A stretch of DNA of 64,000 nucleotides from Herbaspirillum sp. meg3 (GCF_002257565.1 NZ_CP022736.1:4154001-4218000); one strand, 5' to 3'. Positions 52,796-62,136 are shown, numbered from the stretch's first letter. Made by a program: numbers and translations. The notes: a model not told the origin generated them from the letters alone.

Positions 52796-53710
52796 ATGCA
52801 ACAAGTGCAACAACAGCCGCACGAAACCGCAACTTCGTTCGTCAATATTGCGGCCTATAAATTCATCACCTTCAACGACACCGCCGAAAAACGCCCTGTG
52901 TTTCTGGAGTTTTGCCAGCAACACAAGCTGCGCGGCACCGTCATCCTGAGCCCCGAAGGTATCAACCTCTTTCTGGCCGGCAAACGCGCCGACATCGACG
53001 CCTTTTTGACCTGGCTTCGCGCCGATGCGCGTTTTGCGGATATTCAGGTCAAGGAAAGCTTTTCCGAGCACCAGCCGTTCAATCGCATGCTGGTCAAGCT
53101 CAAGGCCGAGATCATCACCATGAAGCATCCGCTGATCAAGCCGGAAGAAGGCCGCGCGCCCTTCGTTGAAGCTAAAACGCTCAAGCGCTGGCTCGATCAG
53201 GGCCACGACGACAACGGCAAGCCGGTGGTGATGGTCGATACGCGCAATGCCTTTGAAGTCGACGTCGGTACTTTTGAAAATACGATCGACTACCGTATCG
53301 AGAAGTTTACCGAGTTTCCGCAGGTCATCGCCGACCACAAGGACGAACTGAACGACAAGACCGTGGTGACTTTCTGTACCGGCGGCATCCGCTGCGAAAA
53401 AGCCGCCATCCACATGCAAAACATCGGCTACGACAGCGTGTATCAACTGGAAGGCGGCATCCTCAAGTACTTTGAAGAAGTCGGCGGCGCGCACTATCAG
53501 GGCGACTGCTTCGTCTTCGACTATCGCACCGCGCTCAATCCGCAATTGCAGGAAACGCAAACCGAACAATGCTTCGCCTGCCGCGCCGTGGTAACGCCCC
53601 GCGAGCAGTTGTCGCCCGCTTACGTGCCCGGCAAGTCCTGCCCGCACTGCGCACCCGAACTGGCAGCGGCAGCACCGGCCTCGCAGCCTAACGCAAGCGC
53701 AACTGCCTGA
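52796..53710 (+). CDS. trhO: tRNA uridine-34 hydroxylase TrhO (YceA), rhodanese domain
   Basis: A 304-residue protein. The N-terminal domain (about 1-110) shows RGTVILSPEGINLFLAG. The rhodanese domain (about 125-225) holds the catalytic Cys in FCTGGIRCEKAAIHM. The C-terminal region has paired Cys motifs (CFACRA and CPHC), probably a zinc site. TrhO makes 5-hydroxyuridine at tRNA position 34 with oxygen. The C-terminal end is Ala/Ser-rich. It is monocistronic and ends in a strong terminator. Confidence 0.94.
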   Translation: MQQVQQQPHETATSFVNIAAYKFITFNDTAEKRPVFLEFCQQHKLRGTVILSPEGINLFLAGKRADIDAFLTWLRADARFADIQVKESFSEHQPFNRMLVKLKAEIITMKHPLIKPEEGRAPFVEAKTLKRWLDQGHDDNGKPVVMVDTRNAFEVDVGTFENTIDYRIEKFTEFPQVIADHKDELNDKTVVTFCTGGIRCEKAAIHMQNIGYDSVYQLEGGILKYFEEVGGAHYQGDCFVFDYRTALNPQLQETQTEQCFACRAVVTPREQLSPAYVPGKSCPHCAPELAAAAPASQPNASATA

Positions 53711-53748
53711 GCACCTTTCGCTTTAGTCTGTACCTGGCTTCCACATAA

Positions 53749-53780
53749 GCAAAAAGCCCACCGGAAGGTGGGCTTTTTGC
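53749..53780. terminator. Bidirectional intrinsic terminator between trhO and the WrbA-like gene
   Basis: A perfect 14-base-pair stem (GCAAAAAGCCCACC with its complement) closes a GGAA loop. T-runs form on both strands within the stem ends. Confidence 0.92.
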
Positions 53781-53796
53781 ATGGGAAGGGTAAAAC

Positions 53797-54372
53797 TTAT
53801 TTCTTGAATTGCGCCGCAGTTTCAGCGACGCGCTTGCCGAACAGCTTGGCGGTTTCCAGATCGCCCGGCAGCGGACCTTCTTCCGGCGACGAATCCGACG
53901 GGCTTTGCGCCATCAGGCCGGAGAAGGAACCGACGAAGTTGATGTCATTGCGCTGTGCCGCCTTGGAATTGGCTGGCATCAGGCCGGTGCCGACCCAGAC
54001 CATGCTGTGCTGCATGCCCAGTGTAAACAGGTAGTGCAGCGTCGACAGCTTGTCGCCGTTCATCGTGGCCGAATTGGTGAAGGCCGCGCCGATCTTGTCT
54101 TTCCATTTTTGCGAGAACCATGGCTTGGAGCTGGCGTCTGCAAACTTCTTGAATTGCCAGGACACCGATCCCATGTAAGTCGGCGAACCGAAGATGATGG
54201 CGTCGGCCGCATCCAGCGTGGCCCAGTCAGCGTCGGTGATGTTGCCTTCGGCGCTGATGGCGATCAGGTCGACAGTAGCGCCCGCAGCCGATGCAGCACC
54301 TGCCTGAACGGCTTCTGCTTGCTTCTTGGTGTGGCCATAGCCGGAGTGATAAACGATAGCGACTTTGCTCAT
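53797..54372 (-). CDS. Flavodoxin-fold NAD(P)H:quinone oxidoreductase, WrbA-like
   Basis: A 191-residue flavoprotein. The FMN phosphate loop is VAIVYHSGYGHTKKQAEAV at the N-terminus, and IIFGSPTYMGSVSWQFKKF near residues 79-98 matches WrbA. TNSATMNGDK is near the isoalloxazine site. It would reduce quinones by two electrons and limit oxidative stress. The gene is divergent from a LysR gene across 248 bases, so LysR control is likely (inference). Confidence 0.88.
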   Translation of the reverse strand: MSKVAIVYHSGYGHTKKQAEAVQAGAASAAGATVDLIAISAEGNITDADWATLDAADAIIFGSPTYMGSVSWQFKKFADASSKPWFSQKWKDKIGAAFTNSATMNGDKLSTLHYLFTLGMQHSMVWVGTGLMPANSKAAQRNDINFVGSFSGLMAQSPSDSSPEEGPLPGDLETAKLFGKRVAETAAQFKK

Positions 54373-54620
54373 GTTGGTTTCCTTGTTGGAGTGAGAGGAA
54401 AAACTGACGCCTGTACTGGCAAAAAACTGCGAAAGAAGCCGGGAAAGAATAACGTCTTTTCGCAGTTCAACGCGATATTTTCAGGCGTTCGTACAAATTT
54501 TCTGTGCGTGCACTACACTATATCCACTTGCTTTCACTGAGATAAGCCTTTCAATTCAGACATATCATTCAAAAAATTTAAACAAGCCTTCAACACGTCC
54601 CTTCTGCTGCCCGTCATCGC

Positions 54621-55547
54621 ATGAATCTCACGCTGGAAGCACTGCAAATCCTCGATATGATCGACCGCAAGGGCAGCTTCGCTGCTGCCGCGCTGGCGCT
54701 CGACCGGGTGCCCTCGGCACTGACCTACAGCGTGCGCAAACTGGAGGACGATCTTGACGTGCTGCTCTTCGACCGCCGCGGCCATCGCGCCAAACTGACA
54801 GCGGCGGGAGTGGAATTGCTGACCGAAGGCCGTCATCTGCTGCACGCCGCCGATGATCTGGAGCAACGCGTCAAACGCACCGCCACCGGCCGAGAAACCG
54901 AATTGCGTATTGTCCTCAACAGCATCATCCCATTCGCCAAAATGCTGCCGCTGATCGCCGCGTTTGACCGCGAAGCGGGCGGTACGAAATTGCGCTTCGT
55001 CCCAGGCGTCTTGTCCGGCACCTGGGAGGAACTCATGGCCGGACGCGCCGATCTGGTCATCGGCGCCACGCTGGACGGCCCGGAAATCGTGCGCACCAGC
55101 GGCCGTTTTCAGACACGTCCGCTGGGCGTGGTCGACTGGGCCTTTGCGGTTTCCCCGGATCATCCACTGGCTGATGCCCCGGAACCGCTCTCGCCCGAAC
55201 TGGTGCGCCAGCATCGCGCCGTGGCAGTCGGCGACAGCAGCCGCAGCAATCCCGGCATCACCATGGGCTTGCTGGCCGGACAGGAAACGCTGACCGTACC
55301 CGGCGTGGACGACAAACTTCGGGCGCAACTGGCCGGGCTGGGCTGCGGCCACTTGCCGCGCTTCTGGGCTCAGCATTATCTCGACAACAGCACATTGATC
55401 GAAAAACAAACCATCATGAGCAAGCCGCATGAAAACTTCCTGATAGCGTGGCCTAAAGCCGATCAGGGAAAATCACTAAAATGGTTTCTCCATCAACTGT
55501 CGCAACCTGAAATCCAGCGTTCGCTGCTCGGCCCCGTCATACCATGA
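54621..55547 (+). CDS. LysR-family transcriptional regulator
   Basis: A 308-residue regulator. The helix-turn-helix (about 1-60) reads LEALQILDMIDRKGSFAAAALAL with VPSALTYSVRKLEDDL. A substrate-binding domain (about 90-300) follows and should sense a small effector. It is divergent from the WrbA-like gene. Its stop overlaps the gluQ start (ATGA), an unusual pairing of a regulator with a tRNA-modification enzyme that suggests co-translation. Confidence 0.92.
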   Translation: MNLTLEALQILDMIDRKGSFAAAALALDRVPSALTYSVRKLEDDLDVLLFDRRGHRAKLTAAGVELLTEGRHLLHAADDLEQRVKRTATGRETELRIVLNSIIPFAKMLPLIAAFDREAGGTKLRFVPGVLSGTWEELMAGRADLVIGATLDGPEIVRTSGRFQTRPLGVVDWAFAVSPDHPLADAPEPLSPELVRQHRAVAVGDSSRSNPGITMGLLAGQETLTVPGVDDKLRAQLAGLGCGHLPRFWAQHYLDNSTLIEKQTIMSKPHENFLIAWPKADQGKSLKWFLHQLSQPEIQRSLLGPVIP

Positions 55548-56443
55548 TGTCTGCATCCCCCCCCTCTTACATCGGCCGCTTTGCCCCCTCTCCATCCGGC
55601 CCCTTGCATGCCGGCTCGCTGGTGGCAGCCATGGCCAGCTATCTCGACGCACGCGCGCATCAGGGGCAATGGCTGCTGCGTATCGAAGACATTGACGAAG
55701 CACGCACCGTCAGCGGTGCGGCACAAGATATTGAGGCGGCACTAAACACGTTTGGCATGCGCTGGGATGGGCCGGTGCTGGTACAAAGCCAGCGCAAGCA
55801 ACACTATCGCAATGCCTGCGACCGGCTGGGTGCGCACGTCTATGCCTGCGGCTGCAGCCGCAAAGAGATCGCCGATTCGCGGCTGGGCGTCGCTGCAGAT
55901 GGAGCAGCCATTTATCCCGGCACCTGCCGCAACGGATTAGCGCCCGGAAAAATTGCGCGTGCACTGCGCGTACGCGTACCGGATCAGGGGCAGGACGGTG
56001 AGGAAATTGGATTCAAAGATCGCTGGCTGGGATGGCAAAGCCAGCATCTGGCCAGCGAAGCCGGCGACTTTGTCTTGAAGCGTGCAGATGGCTTCTGGGC
56101 TTATCAACTGGCGGTGGTGGTGGACGACGCCGAGCAAGGCGTGACGCATATCGTACGCGGCGCCGACTTGCTGGCGTCGACGGAACGGCAGATTTATCTG
56201 CAGCGCTTGCTCGGTTATCCAACGCCGTCGTATCTGCACGTGCCGCTGGTCAAACATACGGACGGAGAAAAACTGTCCAAGCAAAACGGCGCACAGGCAC
56301 TGGATCTCAGTCGCCCGCTTGACGAATTGCACAGAGCTGCGAAATTTCTCGGACTGGAAATGACAACGGCGACCGAAGTCGCCGCATTTTGGGAGCTTGC
56401 TACGTCAGCGTGGCAACGCCGACTGGCGCAGCTGCCAACTTAA
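55544..56443 (+). CDS. gluQ: Glutamyl-Q tRNA(Asp) synthetase
   Basis: A 299-residue truncated GluRS paralogue that attaches glutamate to queuosine 34 of tRNA(Asp). It has GRFAPSPSGPLHAGSLVAA at the N-terminus (HIGH equivalent), zinc ligands in YACGCSR and GTCRNG, and the KLSKQ loop near residue 245. The anticodon-binding domain of GluRS is absent, as expected. It is coupled to the LysR gene by an ATGA overlap and converges on rhlE with an 8-base gap. Confidence 0.95.
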   Translation: MMSASPPSYIGRFAPSPSGPLHAGSLVAAMASYLDARAHQGQWLLRIEDIDEARTVSGAAQDIEAALNTFGMRWDGPVLVQSQRKQHYRNACDRLGAHVYACGCSRKEIADSRLGVAADGAAIYPGTCRNGLAPGKIARALRVRVPDQGQDGEEIGFKDRWLGWQSQHLASEAGDFVLKRADGFWAYQLAVVVDDAEQGVTHIVRGADLLASTERQIYLQRLLGYPTPSYLHVPLVKHTDGEKLSKQNGAQALDLSRPLDELHRAAKFLGLEMTTATEVAAFWELATSAWQRRLAQLPT

Positions 56444-56451
56444 ACCATGAC

Positions 56452-57963
56452 TTAAGCCTGACGCTTGGGCATCCCGCCCAGCAAAGCTGCGACTTTATGC
56501 TTCGGTGGCTTGCTGCTCAATGGTTTGGCAGCGACTGCATTGGCTTCCGCCGGCGATGGCGCAGAAGTTGGCTCGTACGGCTTGAGGAACCATGGATCGA
56601 CTTTTTCCTTGCGCGGCGAGCTGCTGCTGCGTCCATAGGATTGCGTATCACGTGGTGCGCTGACACGATCGCCACCGCTGCTGTTGCTACGGCTGCTGCT
56701 ATTGCTGCGGTCACCACGGTCGCCGCGATCACTTCTTTCGCCACGTTCCGACCGTTCACCGCGTTCACCACGCTGACGTGGCACGAAACCTGTCAGCTCC
56801 GAACGCACGAACTTGATCTTGATCAGCTTTTCGATATCGACCAGCAGGCGCTCATCCTTGTCGGAGAACAGCGAAATCGCATCTCCCGACGCACCCGCAC
56901 GGCCGGTACGGCCGATACGGTGGACATAATCTTCCGCGTTGTACGGCAGATCGATATTGATTACGCACGGCAGATCGGTGATATCCAGACCGCGCGCAGC
57001 GACGTCAGTCGCCACCAGTACTTCGACCTGGCCTTGCTTGAAGGCTTCCAGTGCGGCCATGCGCTCACCCTGGGATTTATCGCCATGGATCGCGGAGGCT
57101 TTGACGCCGTCGTTTTCCAGCTGGCGCGCCAGTTTGGAAGCGCCGATCTTGGTATTCGAAAACACGATCACCTGCTTGAGCTGACGCTCGCGGATGATGT
57201 GCGCGACGGCGTCACTCTTGGCGTCTTCGTCAACTTTGTAAATGGTCTGGGTCACGCGCTCGGCGGTGGCGTTGCTGCGTGCCACTTCGATGGTGACCGG
57301 ATTGTTTTGGAAGCTGGCGGCCAGCTTCTTGATTTCCGGCGAGAAGGTCGCCGAGAACATCAGGTTCTGGCGTTGCTTCGGCAGCAGGTTGATGATGCGC
57401 TGCAAATCCGGCAGGAAACCCATGTCCAGCATGCGGTCGGCTTCGTCCATGACCAGGATCTGGGTCTGCGAGAGGTTCACGGTCTTTTGCTGAACGTGAT
57501 CCAGCAGGCGGCCCGGCGTGGCGATAACGATTTCAACACCGCCGCGCAAAGTCGCTGTCTGCGGCGCCATATCGACACCACCGAACACGACCGTGGAGCG
57601 CAACGGCGTGAAGCGCGAATACGCTTTGACGTTTTCCGCAACCTGATCGGCGAGCTCACGCGTGGGCGTCAGAATCAACGCGCGCACCGGATGACGCGCC
57701 GGAGACATGCTGGTGCTGGCATGTGCCAGCAACAATTGAATGATCGGCAACGAGAACCCGGCCGTCTTGCCGGTGCCGGTCTGTGCGGCGCCCATGACAT
57801 CGCGCCCTTGCAACACGATAGGAATCGCCTGCGCCTGAATCGGTGTCGGATGGGTGTACCCCTGCTCCGACAGCGCCTTCAGGATGTCGGGCGACAGGCC
57901 AAAGTCTTCAAAACGGACTTCAGGCATTTCAGGTACTGCTGTTTCAGGCAATTGCTCGGGCAT
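56452..57963 (-). CDS. rhlE: DEAD-box RNA helicase, RhlE type
   Basis: A 503-residue ATP-dependent RNA helicase. Motifs in order are the Q-motif GYTHPTPIQAQAIP, AQTGTGKT, PTRELADQ, TPGRLLDH, DEADRMLDMGF, SATF and HRIGRTGRAG. The C-terminal 120 residues are low-complexity: RGERGE/RGDRGD repeats, then a Ser/Asn/Gly stretch and a basic end. RhlE helps ribosome assembly and RNA turnover in the cold. It starts with an ATG at 57963 and has a long leader. Confidence 0.94.
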   Translation of the reverse strand: MPEQLPETAVPEMPEVRFEDFGLSPDILKALSEQGYTHPTPIQAQAIPIVLQGRDVMGAAQTGTGKTAGFSLPIIQLLLAHASTSMSPARHPVRALILTPTRELADQVAENVKAYSRFTPLRSTVVFGGVDMAPQTATLRGGVEIVIATPGRLLDHVQQKTVNLSQTQILVMDEADRMLDMGFLPDLQRIINLLPKQRQNLMFSATFSPEIKKLAASFQNNPVTIEVARSNATAERVTQTIYKVDEDAKSDAVAHIIRERQLKQVIVFSNTKIGASKLARQLENDGVKASAIHGDKSQGERMAALEAFKQGQVEVLVATDVAARGLDITDLPCVINIDLPYNAEDYVHRIGRTGRAGASGDAISLFSDKDERLLVDIEKLIKIKFVRSELTGFVPRQRGERGERSERGERSDRGDRGDRSNSSSRSNSSGGDRVSAPRDTQSYGRSSSSPRKEKVDPWFLKPYEPTSAPSPAEANAVAAKPLSSKPPKHKVAALLGGMPKRQA

Positions 57964-58297
57964 GTTTGGGTGGAGTCCTCAGGCGAACCCAGCGTGAATC
58001 AATGCAATGCGACACAATGTTCTGCACAGCAGATTGCGACGGGCACATTCGCGAAGAGGCTCTGTTGCTTTCACTAATAACGGATGTTTGACATATCACG
58101 CGGCGCCGACCATGCATGAAAACAGGGTGCCCACGTCAAGAGGTTGCCGAACGGAAACCGACCGGCAAACCGCTATTATACGCCCCTCGGCAATTTGGCT
58201 TCATGACAGTTTAATGTCACGCCAACGGAGCGATGTAAAAATGACAACACAACCATCCCTCCCCGGTCGCAGAAGGGACGGTCTTCATAGGAGAAAA
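57964..58297. other. Gene-free leader and spacer upstream of rhlE
   Basis: These 334 bases separate rhlE from the FAH-family gene, both on the minus strand. The only clear signal is a -10 box TATAAT (58180-58175, minus strand), which would give an rhlE leader of about 205 bases. Long leaders are common for cold-responsive helicase genes, but I see no defined RNA motif. Confidence 0.45.
58175..58180 (-). promoter_or_regulatory. -10 box candidate for rhlE
   Basis: A consensus TATAAT on the minus strand is preceded at 17 bases by a poor TGAAGC. It lies about 210 bases before the rhlE start. Confidence 0.4.
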
Positions 58298-58981
58298 TCA
58301 GACAATTGTGACGTTCAGGTCAACCAGTCCGTCGACGTGGCCCTGCAACTTGTCGCCCTTGACCACAGCGCCGACACCTTCCGGGGTGCCGGTATAAATA
58401 AGATCGCCGGGGAACAACTCAACCAGGCCGGACAGATAGGAAATGGTTTCGGCGACGTTCCAGATCAGATCCGACAGATCACCTTGCTGACGCACTTCGC
58501 CGTTGACCTTGAGCCAGATCGCGCCCTTGTCGGGGTGACCGATCTTCGACACAGGCAACAAGGGTGCGCACGGTGCCGAATGGTCGAAACCCTTGCCCAT
58601 ATCCCATGGCCGCGCCAGCTTTTTGGCTTCTCCTTGCAGGTCGCGGCGAGTCATATCAAGACCCACCGCGTAGCCGAATACCAGCTCGAGCGCCTTTTCC
58701 ACCGGAATATCGCGACCACCTTTACCCAGAGCGACCACCATTTCGATCTCATGCTGATAATCATTGGTCTTGCTTGGGTAAGGCACCTCGCTGTCTGTCG
58801 GCACGATGGTGTCGGTCGGCTTCATGAAGAAAAAGGGCGGTTCGCGGTTTGGATCGTGGCCCATTTCGCGCGCATGTGCGGCGTAGTTGCGGCCGACACA
58901 GTAAATGCGGCGTACCGGGAAAGGATCGCCGCCGACGACCGGTACGGTAGTGATGGCGGGAACGGGTATGGCGTAAGTCAT
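58298..58981 (-). CDS. Fumarylacetoacetate hydrolase family protein
   Basis: A 227-residue FAH-fold enzyme. It has RRIYCVGRNYAAHAREMG, FMKPTDTIV, the metal-binding HEIEMVVALGKGG and the late GDLIYTGTPEGVG. Members cleave or hydrate beta-diketo acids, and some decarboxylate oxaloacetate or hydrolyse acylpyruvates. This short form is closest to the FAHD1/YcgM-type acylpyruvase group. It stands alone, so the substrate is not fixed. Confidence 0.92.
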   Translation of the reverse strand: MTYAIPVPAITTVPVVGGDPFPVRRIYCVGRNYAAHAREMGHDPNREPPFFFMKPTDTIVPTDSEVPYPSKTNDYQHEIEMVVALGKGGRDIPVEKALELVFGYAVGLDMTRRDLQGEAKKLARPWDMGKGFDHSAPCAPLLPVSKIGHPDKGAIWLKVNGEVRQQGDLSDLIWNVAETISYLSGLVELFPGDLIYTGTPEGVGAVVKGDKLQGHVDGLVDLNVTIV

Positions 58982-59180
58982 GGCTGAAACTCCGGCTGTA
59001 AAAGTATTCTTGAATGCTGCACGAGCCCCGCATGAGGCTCAGCGAGTGTAAAAGAAAACGCCATATCATGCTGGCCGTGGGGGGCAAATTCCGACATGAG
59101 GGCTGCTTTTTTGTGTAGCATCGTAAAACTTAACGCTTACTTCGCGCCTTCTCACGAAACGTCAACCAAACTTCCAGCTT

Positions 59181-61043
59181 ATGCGGCCAACACCTCAGAA
59201 TCCAGCCATCGCAGCACAAATCCAGCAAGCCGTCGCCCTGCACCAGCGCGGCGACCACGACAAGGCAGAAGCCGTGTACAAGAAAGTGCTGGCCAAGGCT
59301 CCCAAGCATTTTCAGGCCTTGTATCTGATGGGGATGCTGCAATTACACCGTGAAGATCCAGCCGCCGCCATCGAATGGATCGACAAGGCACTCAAGATCA
59401 ATCCAACCCACGTTGATGCGCAATTCGATCGCGCCACCGCACTGGAAGATGTGGAGCGCTACACGGAAGCGCTGCGCAGCTACGATCTGGTGCTGGCGCT
59501 CAAATCCGATTTCACCGAAGCGCTGTATCGTCGCGGTAACGTGCTGCGCGCGATGAAGCGCCACATGGAAGCATTGGATTGCTACAAGCGCGTGCTGGCT
59601 GCTCAACCCGATCATGCACAGGCATGGCTCAAGCAAGGCAACTCGCTCAACGATCTGGGCCGTCTGAGTGAAGCCCTGACCTGCTACGAAAAGGCAGTGG
59701 AGGTCGCGCCTGAATATCCGGAAGCGCTGTTCAACCTGGCCAACACGCTCAAAGAATTCGACCGTATCGACGAAGCAATGGCGATCTATGACAAGGTGCT
59801 GGAAATCGAACCAGACTTCGCCGAAGCGATCGCCAACCGCGCTTATCTGTTGGCCGGAAAATACCGACTGGAAGAAGCGCTCGCCGGGTACGACCGCGCC
59901 ATCGAGCTGCTGCCGGATTATCCCGACATGGCCTACAACCGTGCCGTCACGCTGGAAGAACTGCAACGCTACGACGACGCCATCGCCGGCTATGCGTTGG
60001 TGCCGTCCAGCGATCCCAACTACCAGTCGGCACGCTGGAACACGGCGCTGTGCAACCTGAAACTCGGCAACCTTGAAGCCGGCTGGCGCCAGTACGAGCA
60101 ACGCTGGCAAACCGAGCAGATGCGCAAGACCCAACGCTATTTCACGCAGCCACTGTGGCTGGGCGATGGCCCGCTGGCTGGCAAAACCATCCTGCTGCAT
60201 TCCGAACAAGGCTTTGGCGACACGCTGCAATTCGCGCGTTACGCTCCGATGCTGGCCGAGCGCGGCGCACGCGTCATCCTGCAGGTGCAACCAGCGCTCA
60301 AATCCTTGATGGCCAACGTCAAAGGTGTCAGCGCCGTGCTGGCGACGGGCGAACAGTTGCCTCCGTTCGACCTGCAGTGCCCTCTGATGAGTCTGCCGCT
60401 TGCCTGCCAGACATTTAGCCTGAACGACATCCCCGATGCAGGCTACCTGCAGCAAGATCCTGCGAAAACCGAGAGCTGGAAAGTACGTCTGGGCGAAAAG
60501 CGCAAGCCGCGCGTCGGCCTCGTCTGGTCCGGCAGCAATCCGCGTGTCAATAGCCCTGCCACGAAACGGCTCGACGCTGCGCGTTCAATTCCATTCAACG
60601 CCATGTCGCCGCTGCTGCAAAACGACCAGGTTGAATTCTTCGCGTTGCAACCACAAAGCAGCATCAACTCGCCGTTGAGTCTCAACCTTGGAGGGCTGTC
60701 ATCGGCCCTTAAACTCGGCGGCCTGTCATCAGGTCTCACTATCGGCGGCCAGCGTCTGGTTGATTACACGCGCGACCTTCGCGATTTCTCGGATACTGCT
60801 GCACTGATCGACAACCTCGATCTGGTGATTTCGGTCGACACCGCCGTCGCCCATCTGGCAGGTTCGCTGGGCAAACCGGTATGGCTGCTCAACCGCTACA
60901 ACACCGACTGGCGCTGGCTGCTGGGCCGCAACGATTCGCCGTGGTATCCGAGCATGCGCATCTTCCGCCAGGAAAAGCCCGGCGACTGGAGCAAAGTCAT
61001 TGAGGATGTTCGTACGGAGCTGCAACAACAAGCTCAGCGCTGA
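59181..61043 (+). CDS. TPR-repeat protein fused to a GT9-like glycosyltransferase domain
   Basis: A 620-residue protein. Residues 10-290 hold about eight tetratricopeptide repeats (EALDCYKRVLAAQPDHAQAW style). Residues 330-615 resemble the glycosyltransferase 9 fold with TILLHSEQGFGDTLQFARY, RKPRVGLVWSGSNP and LDLVISVDTAVAHLAGSLGKPVW. TPR-glycosyltransferase fusions of this kind are widespread in proteobacteria and mostly uncharacterised; some modify flagellin or other proteins. A short LGGLSS repeat interrupts the second half (residues 503-517). The start has no strong ribosome site. Confidence 0.88.
   Translation: MRPTPQNPAIAAQIQQAVALHQRGDHDKAEAVYKKVLAKAPKHFQALYLMGMLQLHREDPAAAIEWIDKALKINPTHVDAQFDRATALEDVERYTEALRSYDLVLALKSDFTEALYRRGNVLRAMKRHMEALDCYKRVLAAQPDHAQAWLKQGNSLNDLGRLSEALTCYEKAVEVAPEYPEALFNLANTLKEFDRIDEAMAIYDKVLEIEPDFAEAIANRAYLLAGKYRLEEALAGYDRAIELLPDYPDMAYNRAVTLEELQRYDDAIAGYALVPSSDPNYQSARWNTALCNLKLGNLEAGWRQYEQRWQTEQMRKTQRYFTQPLWLGDGPLAGKTILLHSEQGFGDTLQFARYAPMLAERGARVILQVQPALKSLMANVKGVSAVLATGEQLPPFDLQCPLMSLPLACQTFSLNDIPDAGYLQQDPAKTESWKVRLGEKRKPRVGLVWSGSNPRVNSPATKRLDAARSIPFNAMSPLLQNDQVEFFALQPQSSINSPLSLNLGGLSSALKLGGLSSGLTIGGQRLVDYTRDLRDFSDTAALIDNLDLVISVDTAVAHLAGSLGKPVWLLNRYNTDWRWLLGRNDSPWYPSMRIFRQEKPGDWSKVIEDVRTELQQQAQR
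60675..60752 (+). repeat. 27-base in-frame repeat encoding LGGLSS units
   Basis: Two clear units and a partial third encode LNLGGLSSA, LKLGGLSSG and LTIGG. The protein period is nine residues. The DNA copies have diverged at third positions, so the duplication is not recent. Confidence 0.7.
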
Positions 61044-61065
61044 GCGCAAATCCTTTGCGCGCAAA

Positions 61066-61096
61066 AGAAAGCCCGGCTGTCATGCCGGGCTTTCCT
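61066..61096. terminator. Intrinsic terminator after the TPR-glycosyltransferase gene
   Basis: AAAGCCCGGC pairs with GCCGGGCTTT around a 6-base loop. A short CC/T tail follows on the plus strand, and a TTTCTTTT tail follows on the minus strand, so it may serve the convergent SMP-30 gene as well. Confidence 0.8.
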
Positions 61097-61114
61097 ATTC
61101 AACACTCCTCAGCG

Positions 61115-61996
61115 TCATCCGCCAAATCGCACCTCGGGGATACCTGTCACGCCATCCAGCGCAACGGCAAACAATCCACCCGACGACGGCTCGCGATCGC
61201 GCTGTGCCGCATCCATACCCTCATGCGCTGTCGTCACGTACAAAGTATCCAGTGCAGGACCACCGAACGCCGGACAACTGGGTTGCGACACCGGTACTGC
61301 GATGATTCTGTCGACCAGCCCATCAGGCGCGTAGCGCACCACACGTGCACCACCCCACTGCGCATTCCAGAGATAGCCACGACTGTCGATGGCAGAGCCA
61401 TCGGCCCCCCCCTGCTGTCCGCTCAGATCAACGAACAAACGCTGCCCGCTGATCGCACCGGTGACGACATCGTAGTCGCAGCACATGATCTTGCCCTGCA
61501 TCGTGTCGCAGTAGTACATACGCGTTCCATCAGGACTGAAACAAACACTGTTGGGAATCGCTACGCCCGGCAGCGGTAGACGCTCCAGGCTGAGATCGGT
61601 ATTGAGGCGGTAGTAGCTGCCGATAGGCGCACGCGCTTTATCTTCATTCAACGTGCCGAACACGAAGCGCCCCTGACGATCGCAACGACCGTCGTTCAGG
61701 CGCGTGGTCGGCAGCTCGTCTTCGATACGGCAAATCGGCGTGACGGCTTGCGTATCCAGATCGAAAAACGCCAGCTGCGACGCCAGGCCGATCAGCAGGC
61801 GATTGGTTTGCGCCGTCAGCGCAAAAACCGACAGGCGCTCCGGCATGGTCCAACTGCGCGTGACACCGTCGGCGGGATGGTAGCTCCACAACACCGAGGC
61901 CTGAATATCTGTCCAGAACACCGACTGCGTACGATCGCACCAGATCGCGCATTCACCGAGTTCACATTTACCATCAACGATCAGGCTTGCTTGCAT
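61115..61996 (-). CDS. SMP-30/gluconolactonase/LRE family protein
   Basis: A 293-residue six-bladed beta-propeller. The metal site residues lie in GECAIWCDRTQSVFWTD (Glu), TRLNDGRCDRQGRFVFGTL (Asn, Asp) and IPNSVCFSPDGTRMYYCDT (Asn, Asp). These enzymes hydrolyse sugar lactones such as glucono- or arabinonolactone. It begins MQASLIVDGKCELGE. It lies downstream of the porin gene, and the porin has its own terminator, so it is transcribed separately. A sugar-acid pathway role is possible. Confidence 0.9.
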   Translation of the reverse strand: MQASLIVDGKCELGECAIWCDRTQSVFWTDIQASVLWSYHPADGVTRSWTMPERLSVFALTAQTNRLLIGLASQLAFFDLDTQAVTPICRIEDELPTTRLNDGRCDRQGRFVFGTLNEDKARAPIGSYYRLNTDLSLERLPLPGVAIPNSVCFSPDGTRMYYCDTMQGKIMCCDYDVVTGAISGQRLFVDLSGQQGGADGSAIDSRGYLWNAQWGGARVVRYAPDGLVDRIIAVPVSQPSCPAFGGPALDTLYVTTAHEGMDAAQRDREPSSGGLFAVALDGVTGIPEVRFGG

Positions 61997-62052
61997 CAGA
62001 CGTCATCTCCGTTTTACTTTTTTGAAACACTGCATTCAATCAACTTTAAACG

Positions 62053-62076
62053 AAAAAAGGCAAGCCGTGGCTTGCC
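62053..62076 (-). terminator. Intrinsic terminator of the porin gene
   Basis: On the minus strand GGCAAG and CTTGCC form the stem with a six-base loop (extendable to GGCAAGCC/GGCTTGCC), followed directly by six T residues. Confidence 0.88.
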
Positions 62077-62136
62077 CTCTTTCGTTGCTGCGTTTTACTG
62101 CGCTCTGCTGCACATTATGATCGGATCCTCATACGA

